Shown: positions 1 through 9,296, numbered from the stretch's first letter. The stretch: 64,000 nt of DNA from Kordiimonas sediminis (GCF_014656395.1 NZ_BNCI01000002.1:310001-374000), one strand, 5' to 3'. Made by a program: numbers and translations. Notes: generated by a model not told the origin, from the sequence alone.

Positions 1-16
1 AAAATGGGGACACTTG

Positions 17-2191
17 ATGAGACATATCTTATTAATATTATTTACGTTTATCTGCGTGTCCTGTTCGCAGCCGACCCCCGAACAGTTGGAGGTTTCGCGC
101 TGGCAGGAGCAGGCGAAAAATGTCACAATTATTCGTGATGAATGGGGCATCCCGCATGTGTACGGCAAAACAGACGCTGATGCTGTATTCGGGATGATTT
201 ATGCCCAGGCAGAAGATGATTTCAACCGTATTGAGGTGAATTATCTTAATGCTATGGGCCGCCTTGCCGAGGCAGAAGGTGAATCCGAACTATACCGCGA
301 TTTGCGGATGAAAATGTTCATAGATCCTGCGGAAATTCAGCAACAATATGAAGAAAGCCCCGAGTGGCTTAAAAAGCTGATGAATGCGTTTGCAGATGGT
401 CTGAACTATTATCTGCATACTCATCCAGAGGTGAAACCGCGGGTTCTGACACGTTTCGAACCGTGGATGGCGCTGACATTCACTGAGGGTAGTATTGGTG
501 GTGATATCGAATCTTTTGTCTCCATGAACCAGCTTGAAAATTTCTACGGCGACAGAATGGAGCAACTGCCACTGGAGACGACTGACCTGACAAAAGAACC
601 GTCCGGGTCCAATGGTTTTGCGATTGCACCGTCCAATAGTGCTACGGGCAATGCTTTGCTACTGATTAATCCGCATACTTCTTTCTACTTCCGGGCAGAA
701 CTGCAGATGGCAAGTGAAGAGGGGCTGAACGCATACGGTGCGGTTACCTGGGGTCAGTTCTTTGTCTATCAGGGATTTAATGAAAAAACAGGTTGGATGC
801 ACACATCGTCCAAGGCGGATGCGGTAGACTATTATCTTGAAACCGTTTCTGAGAAAGAAGATGGCTATTATTATCTCTATGATGGGGAAGAACGTAAGCT
901 GACAACCAAAGAGATTACTCTGCCTTACAAGACCGATAGCGGCATGGAAGAAAAACAGGTCACCGTTTATTATAGCCACCATGGTCCAATCATTCGTTCT
1001 GAAGGCGATAAATGGGTCAGTGTTAAGCTGATGCATGAGCCGATCAAGGCGCTGACGCAGTCTTACACACGCACCAAGGCTACTGGCTATAAAAGCTTTG
1101 CCGAGACAATGGACATCCTGACCAACTCATCAAATAATACTGTTTATGCAGATGCTGAGGGTAACATTGCGTACTGGCACGGTAACTTTATACCACGCCG
1201 CGACCCTTCTTATGATTGGCGTAAGCCGGTTGACGGCAGCACGTCTGCAACAGAGTGGCAGGGCCTGCATCCGGTGTCAGAGCATATTACGCTTCTGAAC
1301 CCGTCCAATGGTTGGCTGATGAACACTAATAACTGGCCATTTTCTGCGGCCGGTGAAAACAGCCCGAAGCGTGCCGATTATCCGCTTTATATGTCTAACA
1401 ACACAGAAAACCCACGCGGTATTCATGCGATCAAGGTGCTGGAAGGTAAAACTGATTTCACCATTGAAAGCCTGCGCGAGGCTGCGTACGACAGTTATCT
1501 GACTGCGTTTGATACACTGTTGCCGGCACTATTTGATGCTTACGATGCAACTGGTGATGATGATCCCTTCAAAGAAGACCTGAAAGCACCTGTTGAAGCC
1601 CTGCGCGGCTGGGACAAGCGGTACAGTGTTGATAGTGTGCCGACTTCTGTTGCTATCTTCTGGGGGCAGGAGTTGATGCGTGAAGTGATGCAGAAAGCAC
1701 GCGATGCGGAAGCTGATATCTATGAGTATATGGCAGGTGAAACAACACCAGAACAGCGTGTTTTTGCACTTCTTCGGGCTGTTAAGAAACTGGAGAAAGA
1801 TTTCGGTACATGGCAAACGCCGTGGGGTGATATCAACCGCTTCCAGCGTTTAACAGGCGATATCGTACAGCCATTCGATGATAGCCAGCCAAGCTATCCT
1901 GTTGCATTCCCGTCTGCTCGTTGGGGCTCGTTGGCTGCATATGGTCAGCGGACATTCAATGGCACCAAGAAAATCTACGGTACACGGGGTAACAGCTTTG
2001 TGGCGATCGTGGAATTTGGCGATAAGGTTCGGGCCAAGGCGATTACGGCCGGCGGCCAGTCTGGCGATCCTCAAAGTCCACACTTCTATGATCAGGCCGA
2101 GCTTTACAGCAAAGGCTTACTGCGGGATGTACATTATTACCGTGCAGATGTGGAAGCCAATGCCAAGCGGACATATTCGCCAGGTCAGTAA
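17..2191 (+). CDS. penicillin-acylase family (Ntn-hydrolase) lipoprotein
   Basis: Secreted acylase of the penicillin amidase / acyl-homoserine-lactone acylase family, which cleaves amide bonds after autoproteolysis into two chains. The N-terminus is a lipoprotein signal peptide with lipobox VSCS. A Gly-Ser-Asn-Gly-Phe motif near residue 198 supplies the Ser that becomes the N-terminal nucleophile of the beta chain, followed by the family's NPH motif (INPHTSF). At about 724 residues it has normal family length. ATG at 17 is preferred over TTG at 14 because GGGGA at 6-10 sits 6 nt upstream of it. Substrate (lactam, acyl-homoserine lactone or other N-acyl compound) cannot be told from sequence. 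A terminator follows. The window starts too close to show any upstream partner. Confidence 0.9.
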   Translation: MRHILLILFTFICVSCSQPTPEQLEVSRWQEQAKNVTIIRDEWGIPHVYGKTDADAVFGMIYAQAEDDFNRIEVNYLNAMGRLAEAEGESELYRDLRMKMFIDPAEIQQQYEESPEWLKKLMNAFADGLNYYLHTHPEVKPRVLTRFEPWMALTFTEGSIGGDIESFVSMNQLENFYGDRMEQLPLETTDLTKEPSGSNGFAIAPSNSATGNALLLINPHTSFYFRAELQMASEEGLNAYGAVTWGQFFVYQGFNEKTGWMHTSSKADAVDYYLETVSEKEDGYYYLYDGEERKLTTKEITLPYKTDSGMEEKQVTVYYSHHGPIIRSEGDKWVSVKLMHEPIKALTQSYTRTKATGYKSFAETMDILTNSSNNTVYADAEGNIAYWHGNFIPRRDPSYDWRKPVDGSTSATEWQGLHPVSEHITLLNPSNGWLMNTNNWPFSAAGENSPKRADYPLYMSNNTENPRGIHAIKVLEGKTDFTIESLREAAYDSYLTAFDTLLPALFDAYDATGDDDPFKEDLKAPVEALRGWDKRYSVDSVPTSVAIFWGQELMREVMQKARDAEADIYEYMAGETTPEQRVFALLRAVKKLEKDFGTWQTPWGDINRFQRLTGDIVQPFDDSQPSYPVAFPSARWGSLAAYGQRTFNGTKKIYGTRGNSFVAIVEFGDKVRAKAITAGGQSGDPQSPHFYDQAELYSKGLLRDVHYYRADVEANAKRTYSPGQ

Positions 2192-2229
2192 CGACTGCGG
2201 TCGATTGACTATACATAAAAAGACAAGAG

Positions 2230-2256
2230 CCTCGACCAAACCGGTCGGGGTTTTTA
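2230..2256 (+). terminator. rho-independent terminator after the acylase
   Basis: An 8-bp stem (CCTCGACC paired with GGTCGGGG, one G-U pair) with a 5-nt loop runs straight into TTTTT. It begins about 40 nt after the acylase stop codon. Confidence 0.85.
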
Positions 2257-2359
2257 CCTTTCTGCGAGGTTAAATGTTTGCGCCTAAACGAAATGTGCAT
2301 TGCATCTTATGGCTCCACTACCGAAAGTGCAGGTGAACATCGCAAGATTAAGAGGGCGT

Positions 2360-2665
2360 ATGCACGAACTATCCTACACGATTACCGAAGATCTGTGGAT
2401 CTATCCGGCAAAGGCGGCGTGGCACTTTGTTACAGTCCCCGAAGATATATCAGCCGAGATTAAATTCTTCACCAGTGGTCAGCGCAGAGGGTGGAACTCT
2501 GTGCGCGTTGACGTTCAGGTTGGAGATACTCAGTGGCAAACATCTATATTCCGTTCGGCAAAAGATGCGACATATTTACTGCCTGTAAAAGCGGAGGTCA
2601 GAAAGAGAGAAAAACTGACCGCAGGGGATAAGGTAACCGTCGATATCAGGGTGATAGAGACATAA
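2360..2665 (+). CDS. DUF1905 domain protein
   Basis: Small cytoplasmic protein of about 101 residues matching the DUF1905 family from memory: a WIYPAKAAWHFVTVP segment, a central RRGWNSVRV segment and the terminal block YLLPVKAEVRKREKL. The family forms a small beta-barrel of unknown function. ATG at 2360 is chosen over ATG at 2300 because AGAGGG lies just ahead of it and because family homology begins right after it; the extra 20 residues from 2300 look unlike the family. It stands alone between two terminators. Confidence 0.75.
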   Translation: MHELSYTITEDLWIYPAKAAWHFVTVPEDISAEIKFFTSGQRRGWNSVRVDVQVGDTQWQTSIFRSAKDATYLLPVKAEVRKREKLTAGDKVTVDIRVIET

Positions 2666-2702
2666 AAAAGCAGCCACTAATATGCTTTCGTGACTGCTTT
2701 TT
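2665..2702. terminator. bidirectional terminator between convergent genes
   Basis: A hairpin pairs GCAGCCAC with GTGACTGC (one mismatch). It is flanked by an A-run on the left and a T-run on the right, so it can serve both the DUF1905 gene and the PepSY gene converging on it. Confidence 0.8.
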
Positions 2703-2723
2703 AGGGGTATTTAGTTTTGCCGG

Positions 2724-3893
2724 TTATGCGCCGACTTTTGCCTGTTGTTTTTTGCGGCGCCGCTTCAACGCAGGGGTTATATACCGGCGCCACGCAAGGG
2801 CAACGCCCGTCCACACCAATATAGTTGCAAACAGGGAAACTAGACCGGCAATCGTCTGTCCAATTATGCCAAGTGCCTCGCCCGTATGAAGGTACCGGAT
2901 ATATATTCTGGCCTGCCGGCCAGCGGTGTTAGTTTCAAAAGGTGCCCATGCTTTTACCGCCCCTGAGGAACGGTCAAACGTAAGCGTACCACGTTTAGTG
3001 GGCTCTCCCCCTGTGCCAGTGTCGATGGTGAAACGTACCTCGGTGTCTTCTGGTTTTGGGACTGTCAGGGTAATGCGGTTCCAGTCGGACTGGTGATTTT
3101 TAGCCTGCGAGAGCAAGGTTGATAGTGATACGGCACCGGGCAGGGGTACAGGGGTTTGTTCCTGATCTTTTGCCGCAGAGCCGGATCGTGCGCCACGCAC
3201 TGGAGGCTCCTCTCCAGCAAGTGTGTACACCAGATCATTCGCCCAGGAATAATAGAAAACTGTAGCCGTGGCTGTGATCGCAATCAGCGGGATCACAGAC
3301 CAGATGCCCATTACATGATGCCAAATGAAATCACGGGCACGCGCGTTGGAGGTTTTCTGAAAGAACAGCACTTTTTTGATAATCGGCCATTTGAAAACAC
3401 GCGGCACCCAAAGATAAATACCTGAAACAACGATGAACAGGAACATTAGGTTGGCGGCCCCCGTGACCATACGTGCTGTGCCGCGTGCTTCGCCTTCAAG
3501 TGCGAACCAGCGGTGCAGGCCAGTGACGGTGCTAAAGAAAGATTTCAGACCCGTGGGGCCCGCTCCCAAGCTTTCCCCTGAGGGGGCAAGATAGGTTTGC
3601 TCCCGTCTGCCTGCTGCGGCGATAACTGGACGGGTCGGGTCTTTGTCAAATGTTAGGCTGGTAACTGGCTTGCCAAGGACAGTCGCGGCATTTTCAGCAA
3701 GTAATTCCGGTGGCGCCAGACTTGAAGCAGTATCTGTTTCATTCTGCAGCTGTTCTATAGATGGCTCTGCCCAGCGGATCATCTGGCGTTCATATGTCAG
3801 AAGAACACCCGTTGCTGACATCAGAAGAATAACAATACCAGCGGTTACGCCACAAATCAGATGTGGCCAATAGAGAAGTTTCCTAAACGGCAT
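2724..3893 (-). CDS. PepSY-associated transmembrane protein
   Basis: Inner-membrane protein of 389 residues of the PepSY_TM family, often linked to siderophore or iron reduction and found beside TonB receptors. The start FRKLLYWPHLICGVTAG and first helix with GVLLTYERQ are characteristic. Further helices lie near residues 145-165, 190-215 and 345-370, with two periplasmic PepSY-like segments between them, and the C-terminus is strongly basic (RRRKKQQAK). No iron-uptake gene is adjacent here, so the iron role is only inferred from the family. It converges on the DUF1905 gene with a shared terminator. Confidence 0.85.
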   Translation of the reverse strand: MPFRKLLYWPHLICGVTAGIVILLMSATGVLLTYERQMIRWAEPSIEQLQNETDTASSLAPPELLAENAATVLGKPVTSLTFDKDPTRPVIAAAGRREQTYLAPSGESLGAGPTGLKSFFSTVTGLHRWFALEGEARGTARMVTGAANLMFLFIVVSGIYLWVPRVFKWPIIKKVLFFQKTSNARARDFIWHHVMGIWSVIPLIAITATATVFYYSWANDLVYTLAGEEPPVRGARSGSAAKDQEQTPVPLPGAVSLSTLLSQAKNHQSDWNRITLTVPKPEDTEVRFTIDTGTGGEPTKRGTLTFDRSSGAVKAWAPFETNTAGRQARIYIRYLHTGEALGIIGQTIAGLVSLFATILVWTGVALAWRRYITPALKRRRKKQQAKVGA

Positions 3894-4125
3894 AAAGCAA
3901 GTCCTTGGGTAAACGTGTCATAGTCCGGCCCATGATACGCGTTGGTGGGCCAAATCCCTTTCACCGGATACCGCAGTTACCAGCAAAAAGAACTTGACCT
4001 TAAAGCATGGTCGAAACTGTAGGGTCAATCCACTACTGCGCGAAATATGCATAGAGCCAGTTAGCGCAGAGCATAAAACCCCGCTGTCATGGTGGACGAG
4101 GATATAAGATAGAAGGAGAGACACA

Positions 4126-4464
4126 GTGATTACAATGGTGACAGGCCACAGCGCAAAGCCGGGCATGCTTGAGGCATATGTTGAATTTCTTGAACAAAAG
4201 AAACTAAATTTTGTTCGGTCCCTACCCAAAGTTTCCAGATATCAGGTGTACCGGACTGAAAGACGGTTTGACCCCAGTGGCATGCTGCCCGAAGATAAGC
4301 GTTTCGATATTGTTGCCATCATTGATTATGACGGATCGGAAACGGAACTGGAGATGCTTTTCATGAGTGATGCATGGGTAGCATTCATGGAGGAATATAT
4401 GTTTATGCTGGAAGAGGATGCGCCCCTGTATATTGCATCGGCCCTTGCCGATTGCTCAGGCTAG
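4126..4464 (+). CDS. hypothetical protein, possible dimeric alpha/beta-barrel
   Basis: A 112-residue soluble protein. The opening (MITMVTGHSAKPGMLEAYVEFLEQ) and the spacing of beta-strand and helix resemble the ferredoxin-like dimeric alpha/beta-barrel proteins (EthD, antibiotic-biosynthesis monooxygenase type), but I recognise no diagnostic motif. The start is GTG at 4126, supported by AAGGAG at 4113-4118 with 7 nt spacing. It is convergent with the next gene, only 14 nt away, with no obvious terminator between them. Function is unknown. Confidence 0.65.
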   Translation: MITMVTGHSAKPGMLEAYVEFLEQKKLNFVRSLPKVSRYQVYRTERRFDPSGMLPEDKRFDIVAIIDYDGSETELEMLFMSDAWVAFMEEYMFMLEEDAPLYIASALADCSG

Positions 4465-4478
4465 GTTTGGGGTGGTTG

Positions 4479-4778
4479 TTATGTCGTTGAAGTTTGCCCC
4501 GCCGGGATATAAATGCAGTAAACGAGATTACTGACTTCCCCGGCGGCAAACTGAACCACATTAGCATGATCCGTGATTGTGAACTGCCGGACTTTGTGGC
4601 GTTGATGGGGATGTGCCGGATGCGGCACTATAAGCGGTGCAGCTTTCAGTAGTTTCCAGTCGTGGTCCCAAATGTTCAGGCCGCCAATACGGCAATCATC
4701 ACCTTCAAACCCAATCCAGTGGAACGTCCATTGGCCGGAACGAACTTCCGGGGATAGTTCAGTCACATTAGGGGGCAT
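4479..4778 (-). CDS. hypothetical protein
   Basis: A 99-residue soluble protein I do not recognise. It is rich in His and Trp (WTFHWIGFEGDD, WDHDWK, HPAHPHQRHK), has no signal peptide or membrane segment, and looks mostly beta-stranded. The start ATG is preceded by AAGGGA at suitable distance, which supports translation. The His-rich middle could bind metal, but this is speculation. It sits between a convergent small gene and the end of the autotransporter gene on the same strand. Confidence 0.55.
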   Translation of the reverse strand: MPPNVTELSPEVRSGQWTFHWIGFEGDDCRIGGLNIWDHDWKLLKAAPLIVPHPAHPHQRHKVRQFTITDHANVVQFAAGEVSNLVYCIYIPAGQTSTT

Positions 4779-4859
4779 GGTGTTTGTATCCCTTTATTCG
4801 GCATAGGCCTTGAATTGAATTTTCAGGATACAATATGTGTGCGCTATTTGTCACTGTAG

Positions 4860-4891
4860 GTCAGACAGTATGTTAGTCGATACTGCCTGAC
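4860..4891 (-). repeat. 12-bp inverted repeat after the autotransporter gene
   Basis: GTCAGACAGTAT and ATACTGCCTGAC form a 12-bp stem with one G-U/mismatch position and an 8-nt loop, just downstream of the autotransporter stop codon. There is no T-run, so it is either a weak terminator or an mRNA 3'-end stabiliser. Confidence 0.55.
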
Positions 4892-4907
4892 TGTTCACGC
4901 TGTGGCT

Positions 4908-7397
4908 TTAAAATATCCAGCCTGCTGTCACCAGTACAGCCTTGCTATTCCCCGGACGGTTGCCCGGGTTATGCTGGTACAGAAGATTACCAGATACCTT
5001 GAAGGCACTTGATGTGTCCGTCAGCGTATAGAGAAGTTCATAATTGGTTTCTCTGTGGGCTGGGGATAATCGTTCCGTTACCGTTTCAAAGGTCAGGGTT
5101 CTGCTGATGAAATCCTGTCCTGTTGGCAGGTCTGCGGTCAGGGTGCCCCCTGTCACGGCAAGTGGTCGGGAAACAGCTACGGAGAGCGTATCAAAACTGC
5201 TCCAGAGATTTGATTTAGTTAGACGGGCACTGTAGGCATCAGACCTTATACGCGACATATCCGTGATAAAGCCGTCCGAGGGCACAGAAAGGTCGGATAG
5301 CCCGATTTGGTAACTCGCTGTGACGGACCAATCGGTGCCGAAATCCAGTTTGGATGTCAGGCTGCTGAAGATTGTCTGTGCTGTCTTGCCGGGTGTGAAC
5401 GCCCCCGTGGACACAGTACCAAGAAAACTGTCTTTTTCACGCATGGTGCCAAGCGCCAGACGCAGTACAGTATTATTCGTGTGCCATGCTGCGTTGGCTT
5501 CTATGCTGTGTGCGGCTGCATTGGCTCTCAGTGGCTCCATATCCGTGCTGATTGTCTCGGGCAAGGGGGTAAGGAGGCGGCTGGCACTGTCCCAATCATC
5601 CTGATACCTATTATTGTTGCTGTGAACAGAGGTAGTAAGGCCGTATGAAAAGTTTTCTTGGTGCTGGAACTGAAACCCAAAACCCCGGGCCGTATCATAC
5701 AGCGAGAAAAAGCTATTCTGGTACGGGCTCATGCCGCTCAGACTTTGGCTTGTTTGTGTGTCTCTGAACATGGTCAGATTTTGACCGCCCCAGCCAGAGA
5801 ATGCCAGAATCTCCGTTGAGGTATTAACGGCCTGCCGGAAGGACACGGAAACATTGCGGGCACTGCCTGCGGCAGGGTTGTCCCACAAGTATGGCCGCCC
5901 AATCAAGTCATGCTTACCCCACTGCGGCATCCTATAGGAGAAAGATAACGCACTGTCCTGTCCCAGTCGCAGGCTGGTCCAGCCTGCTTGCTGGATACCG
6001 TTCAGGCGCGACTGGATGTTGATACTGCTTGATTGTGAGGATATCTGCCGTGTCATGTTAACGCCGTATGCCCGTTTGTAGGCATCAAGAACCAAAACAC
6101 GGGATATGCTATCCATTTTTTCAAACGCGTCACCGAAAGCAGGGGATGCCAGCATCATGGCATCGGCGGGTTGAACGACTTGTCCCTTTATATTGGCGGA
6201 TGCCACGGCGCCGGTCGGCTGTAGGGCAGCATTCAGGTCAATCATCCCAAATCCATAAATATCATCTGTGCCGGTTGCTCCCAGGTCTCTGGCGCTATCA
6301 AACAGGATTTCTGCAATTTCCCTGGCGGTCAGGGTCGGGAATGCTTCCATTAATAAGGCAGCAGCACCGGCCACATGTGGTGCCGCGAAGGATGTACCGT
6401 TTGATGTGCCGCCCCAGTCTGGTCTGCCTTCCCCAACCCCGCGTGAGGGAAGGGTGGTATACACCTGACTTGGTGCGACCAGAAAATAGTCTTGTGCATA
6501 ACCAGCCTTATTGGACCGGTCGAAAATAACCTGATTTCGATCGACAGATCCGACAACAATAACGGAGTTTTTATTTTCTTCACTCAGGCCGAGTTTAGAA
6601 ATGAAAGCGGTTGGTGCACTGCCAAATTCATTTCCCGAAGGAATGACGATTAACATGCCTGCATCAATTGCGCGCTGAAACGCATCACGTATGGGGGTGA
6701 TCAAGTCACTATCTACGAAAAAGCTTGGATCTATCTGATGGTCTGTGCCTGCATACTGGTTGGCTGTATCATCCCAGAATGACCACTCTACAAGCAGAAC
6801 ACGGGCGTTATTCGCAATAGCATGATCAATTGCGGCAGGCGTTGCGGGTAGATTAATTTCCTTGCCGCCCCAGTCAGCAACACCTGGCAAGTCCATCCGA
6901 AGCGCCAAAATCTGAGCCTCTGGCGCGACACCGTGCATGCCTTGATCATTACGACTGGCGGCCACAATACCGGCTGTCATGGTCCCGTGAATAAGTCCAG
7001 TGACAATGTATGGATATTGCTCCGTGTCATAGACGGTGTCATCAAACAGAGCGCCGTCATTGCCGCCAAAGTCCTTGCTGGCCGGGTGAATATTGTCAAT
7101 TAGATCAGGGTGTTGATCATCTACACCACTGTCCAACAGTGCTACGGTTATGCCGTTACCTGTCAGACCTGCATCGTAGGCGGATAACGCGTTTATTTCC
7201 GCCAGACCCGGATTAGCACGATATTCGGCAGTGTTATACTCCGGTGGCGGAGGAGGTGGCGGAGGAGGTGGCGGCGGCGGTGGCGGCTTACCAGACCCGC
7301 CACTACATGCCGCGAGCATATGTGATGCTATCACCATATTCAGAAGGTGACGTTTTTTCCGAAATATGGTTTTTTTCCGCTTATTACTTGTTGCCAC
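4908..7397 (-). CDS. subtilisin-type (S8) autotransporter lipoprotein
   Basis: Surface serine protease of about 829 residues. In order: basic N-terminus, lipoprotein signal with lipobox LAACSGG (Cys31), a run of 15 prolines (codons 7242-7286), an S8 catalytic domain with Asp89 (LLDSGVDD), His137 (HGTMTAG) and Ser336 (GTSFAAPHVAG), then a C-terminal autotransporter beta-barrel of about 270 residues ending in the aromatic TAGWIF. GTG at 7397 is chosen because GGAGG at 7405-7409 lies 7 nt upstream; TTG at 7400 is possible. The lipidated subtilase autotransporter layout resembles neisserial NalP. The gene for a membrane AraC regulator lies immediately upstream on the same strand. Confidence 0.9.
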   Translation of the reverse strand: MATSNKRKKTIFRKKRHLLNMVIASHMLAACSGGSGKPPPPPPPPPPPPPPPEYNTAEYRANPGLAEINALSAYDAGLTGNGITVALLDSGVDDQHPDLIDNIHPASKDFGGNDGALFDDTVYDTEQYPYIVTGLIHGTMTAGIVAASRNDQGMHGVAPEAQILALRMDLPGVADWGGKEINLPATPAAIDHAIANNARVLLVEWSFWDDTANQYAGTDHQIDPSFFVDSDLITPIRDAFQRAIDAGMLIVIPSGNEFGSAPTAFISKLGLSEENKNSVIVVGSVDRNQVIFDRSNKAGYAQDYFLVAPSQVYTTLPSRGVGEGRPDWGGTSNGTSFAAPHVAGAAALLMEAFPTLTAREIAEILFDSARDLGATGTDDIYGFGMIDLNAALQPTGAVASANIKGQVVQPADAMMLASPAFGDAFEKMDSISRVLVLDAYKRAYGVNMTRQISSQSSSINIQSRLNGIQQAGWTSLRLGQDSALSFSYRMPQWGKHDLIGRPYLWDNPAAGSARNVSVSFRQAVNTSTEILAFSGWGGQNLTMFRDTQTSQSLSGMSPYQNSFFSLYDTARGFGFQFQHQENFSYGLTTSVHSNNNRYQDDWDSASRLLTPLPETISTDMEPLRANAAAHSIEANAAWHTNNTVLRLALGTMREKDSFLGTVSTGAFTPGKTAQTIFSSLTSKLDFGTDWSVTASYQIGLSDLSVPSDGFITDMSRIRSDAYSARLTKSNLWSSFDTLSVAVSRPLAVTGGTLTADLPTGQDFISRTLTFETVTERLSPAHRETNYELLYTLTDTSSAFKVSGNLLYQHNPGNRPGNSKAVLVTAGWIF

Positions 7398-7564
7398 CAA
7401 ATGACCTCCCCCGTTTGACCCTCGCTGTTGTGTTGGCCAGAGTGACAAGTTGGCCAACAATCATGGAATAAGAGTAGGTTTTGTTGGAAATTTTCGACCG
7501 AAAACAGGTAATTGGACCTTTTTTAGGCGGAAGCACTAAACGGAAGTGGGAATTACATAGATGT

Positions 7565-8581
7565 CTACGTGGCTTCTTTAAACTGTCGCCGAAATTCGCT
7601 GGGGGGCATGCCTGTATATAGTTTGAATGATTCGTTAAATGTAGACTTTGTGCCAAACCCTGACGCAATGGCTATGTCATATATTGAAAGGTCCTGACAC
7701 GTTTTATTTGTCAGTAATTCCTGTGCATGGCCGACACGTTTCTTCCTCAGAAATGCACGAAACCCATCATTGGTGCACCGATTGACGGCGTTGGATAATT
7801 CCCGCGGGGTGACCGCTATCTGATGGGCTAGGGTTTCAAGGTTTACTGTTGCGTCCAGATAAGGCTTTTCAGTTCCGAATATATTTTCAAGGCGGGAGAA
7901 GACCTCCCGGTCAAAATCGCTGGGTTTGGGGGATGTGCTCTGCTCAGATTGGGAGCTTTGTAAATACGTATCAGGTGTGACAAGGGCCCACCATACGAAT
8001 GTCAGAGTAACGCAGCTGTATATTATTGCCTGAATGAGCATGCCTACACCGTCTGGCAGTATCCGGTATTGCAGATACGCTTGCAGAAAGTTGAACATGC
8101 TCCAAAGACCGACCCAAACAGCCATTATCAGAATTAACAGAAACCAGATATGTGCTTTGCCGCGAATAAATAAGGCGCGATTGGCTTGAAAGTCCCTTAT
8201 GGCATATATCCCGTACGCTAATCCCCATAAGGGGGCTGCTATGACGGGAATAAGAACGATGTCACCACTTGCTGTAAGGCGCCATATCAGGGCAATCACA
8301 ATGGGAATGATATGTGGCCAGGGAAGAAAACCTCTGTCCCCCGTTATATGCGACCGAACAAGCCACCAGACAACAGGCCCTTTGATGAACAATATGGTCA
8401 TTATCAGGGGGCCGCGAACGGTATCGAGAATGGGGATTCCGGTGAAGACAATATTGCTTAGAAAGAGAACAATAAACACAGACATCAAAGATCTGGGCGC
8501 GTTGAATTTTAGACAAAACCCAATCATCAGCAAGGACAATATTGAACTGATACTGACAAGTACCACGGATATCTGAGACAC
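7565..8581 (-). CDS. membrane-anchored AraC-family regulator
   Basis: A 338-residue protein with about seven hydrophobic helices in the first 215 residues followed by a cytoplasmic AraC/XylS DNA-binding domain (residues about 235-335; two HTH units, second ending FNESFKLYTGMPPSEFRRQF). Such regulators combine a membrane sensor with direct DNA binding. The start is GTG at 8581 with a weak ribosome site, so a start a few codons further in is possible. It lies 167 nt upstream of the autotransporter protease on the same strand, making that gene its most likely target. The ligand is unknown. Confidence 0.88.
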   Translation of the reverse strand: MSQISVVLVSISSILSLLMIGFCLKFNAPRSLMSVFIVLFLSNIVFTGIPILDTVRGPLIMTILFIKGPVVWWLVRSHITGDRGFLPWPHIIPIVIALIWRLTASGDIVLIPVIAAPLWGLAYGIYAIRDFQANRALFIRGKAHIWFLLILIMAVWVGLWSMFNFLQAYLQYRILPDGVGMLIQAIIYSCVTLTFVWWALVTPDTYLQSSQSEQSTSPKPSDFDREVFSRLENIFGTEKPYLDATVNLETLAHQIAVTPRELSNAVNRCTNDGFRAFLRKKRVGHAQELLTNKTCQDLSIYDIAIASGFGTKSTFNESFKLYTGMPPSEFRRQFKEAT

Positions 8582-8838
8582 GTCTGCTATCTACCCCTAT
8601 GGCTAATTTCTATATCTAATCCTTTTTGGAAGGCTAAAGCCGCGCCCCTCATTTGACCAGTATAACCTTGGTTGGGTTTCTGGTTTATCTAAATATAAAA
8701 AGAGCAGCGAGAAAAGTCTTTGGGCCAATTCCTCCTAGATAAGCTGAATGTGAAACGCATTCGTAGTTATAGAAGACGAATTAAAAAAATTGGTAAGACA
8801 AATAAACAGAGACTTTGTGGTTTTGTTACGTTGGCTGA

Positions 8839-9231
8839 TTAGTTCACGGCAACTATGTCAATAGCCTCCAGTGCAAGATAACCGGTTGTAAATGCCAGTG
8901 GCAGGAAAAATATCCAGGATTTATGACGACCCTTGGACAGGATAATGGCACAGATGCCCATAATGCCAGCTGCAATGGCGGTGGAACCAAGAATCGCAGG
9001 GATAAAATGCTCAGGTGCATAGGCCAGTGTTAGTAACCCTGCCGCCTGCGCCCACCAGAACAGGGTTAAAGCGTGCCAGCCAGCCCAAAGCGTGATTTTC
9101 GTGTTCTCAACCGAACCCAATATGACGGGAAGGTCCTCGCGTCTGAGAATTGGGGCAATTAAACGTTTACCGCCTAGCAGACTGTGCATTGCACCAACAA
9201 GAAGTAACATAATGGCCGCGACTGTAAGCAT
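8839..9231 (-). CDS. small four-helix membrane protein
   Basis: A 130-residue inner-membrane protein with four predicted helices (residues about 1-22, 48-68, 76-98 and 105-125) and a short cytoplasmic loop after helix one (GGKRLIAPILRRED). I do not know its function. The start ATG has a strong ribosome site (AAGGAGAT). It is divergent from the TetR regulator, with a palindromic operator candidate in between, so it is probably repressed by that regulator. Confidence 0.7.
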   Translation of the reverse strand: MLTVAAIMLLLVGAMHSLLGGKRLIAPILRREDLPVILGSVENTKITLWAGWHALTLFWWAQAAGLLTLAYAPEHFIPAILGSTAIAAGIMGICAIILSKGRHKSWIFFLPLAFTTGYLALEAIDIVAVN

Positions 9232-9245
9232 GGTGATCTCCTTTT

Positions 9246-9289
9246 ACCATACACTAGTGTATTGACTGTACCGTACATCACTGTATGGT
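9246..9289 (+). promoter_or_regulatory. TetR operator and leaderless promoter
   Basis: The intergenic region holds a perfect 14-bp palindrome ATACACTAGTGTAT (9249-9262) and a wider inverted pair ACCATACA (9246-9253) / TGTATGGT (9282-9289). TTGACT at 9262-9267, a 16-nt spacer and TATGGT at 9284-9289 make a promoter whose transcript would start at about 9297, exactly at an ATG. The operator halves therefore flank and overlap the promoter, fitting autorepression and repression of the divergent membrane-protein gene. Confidence 0.65.
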
Positions 9290-9296
9290 TATTGTC

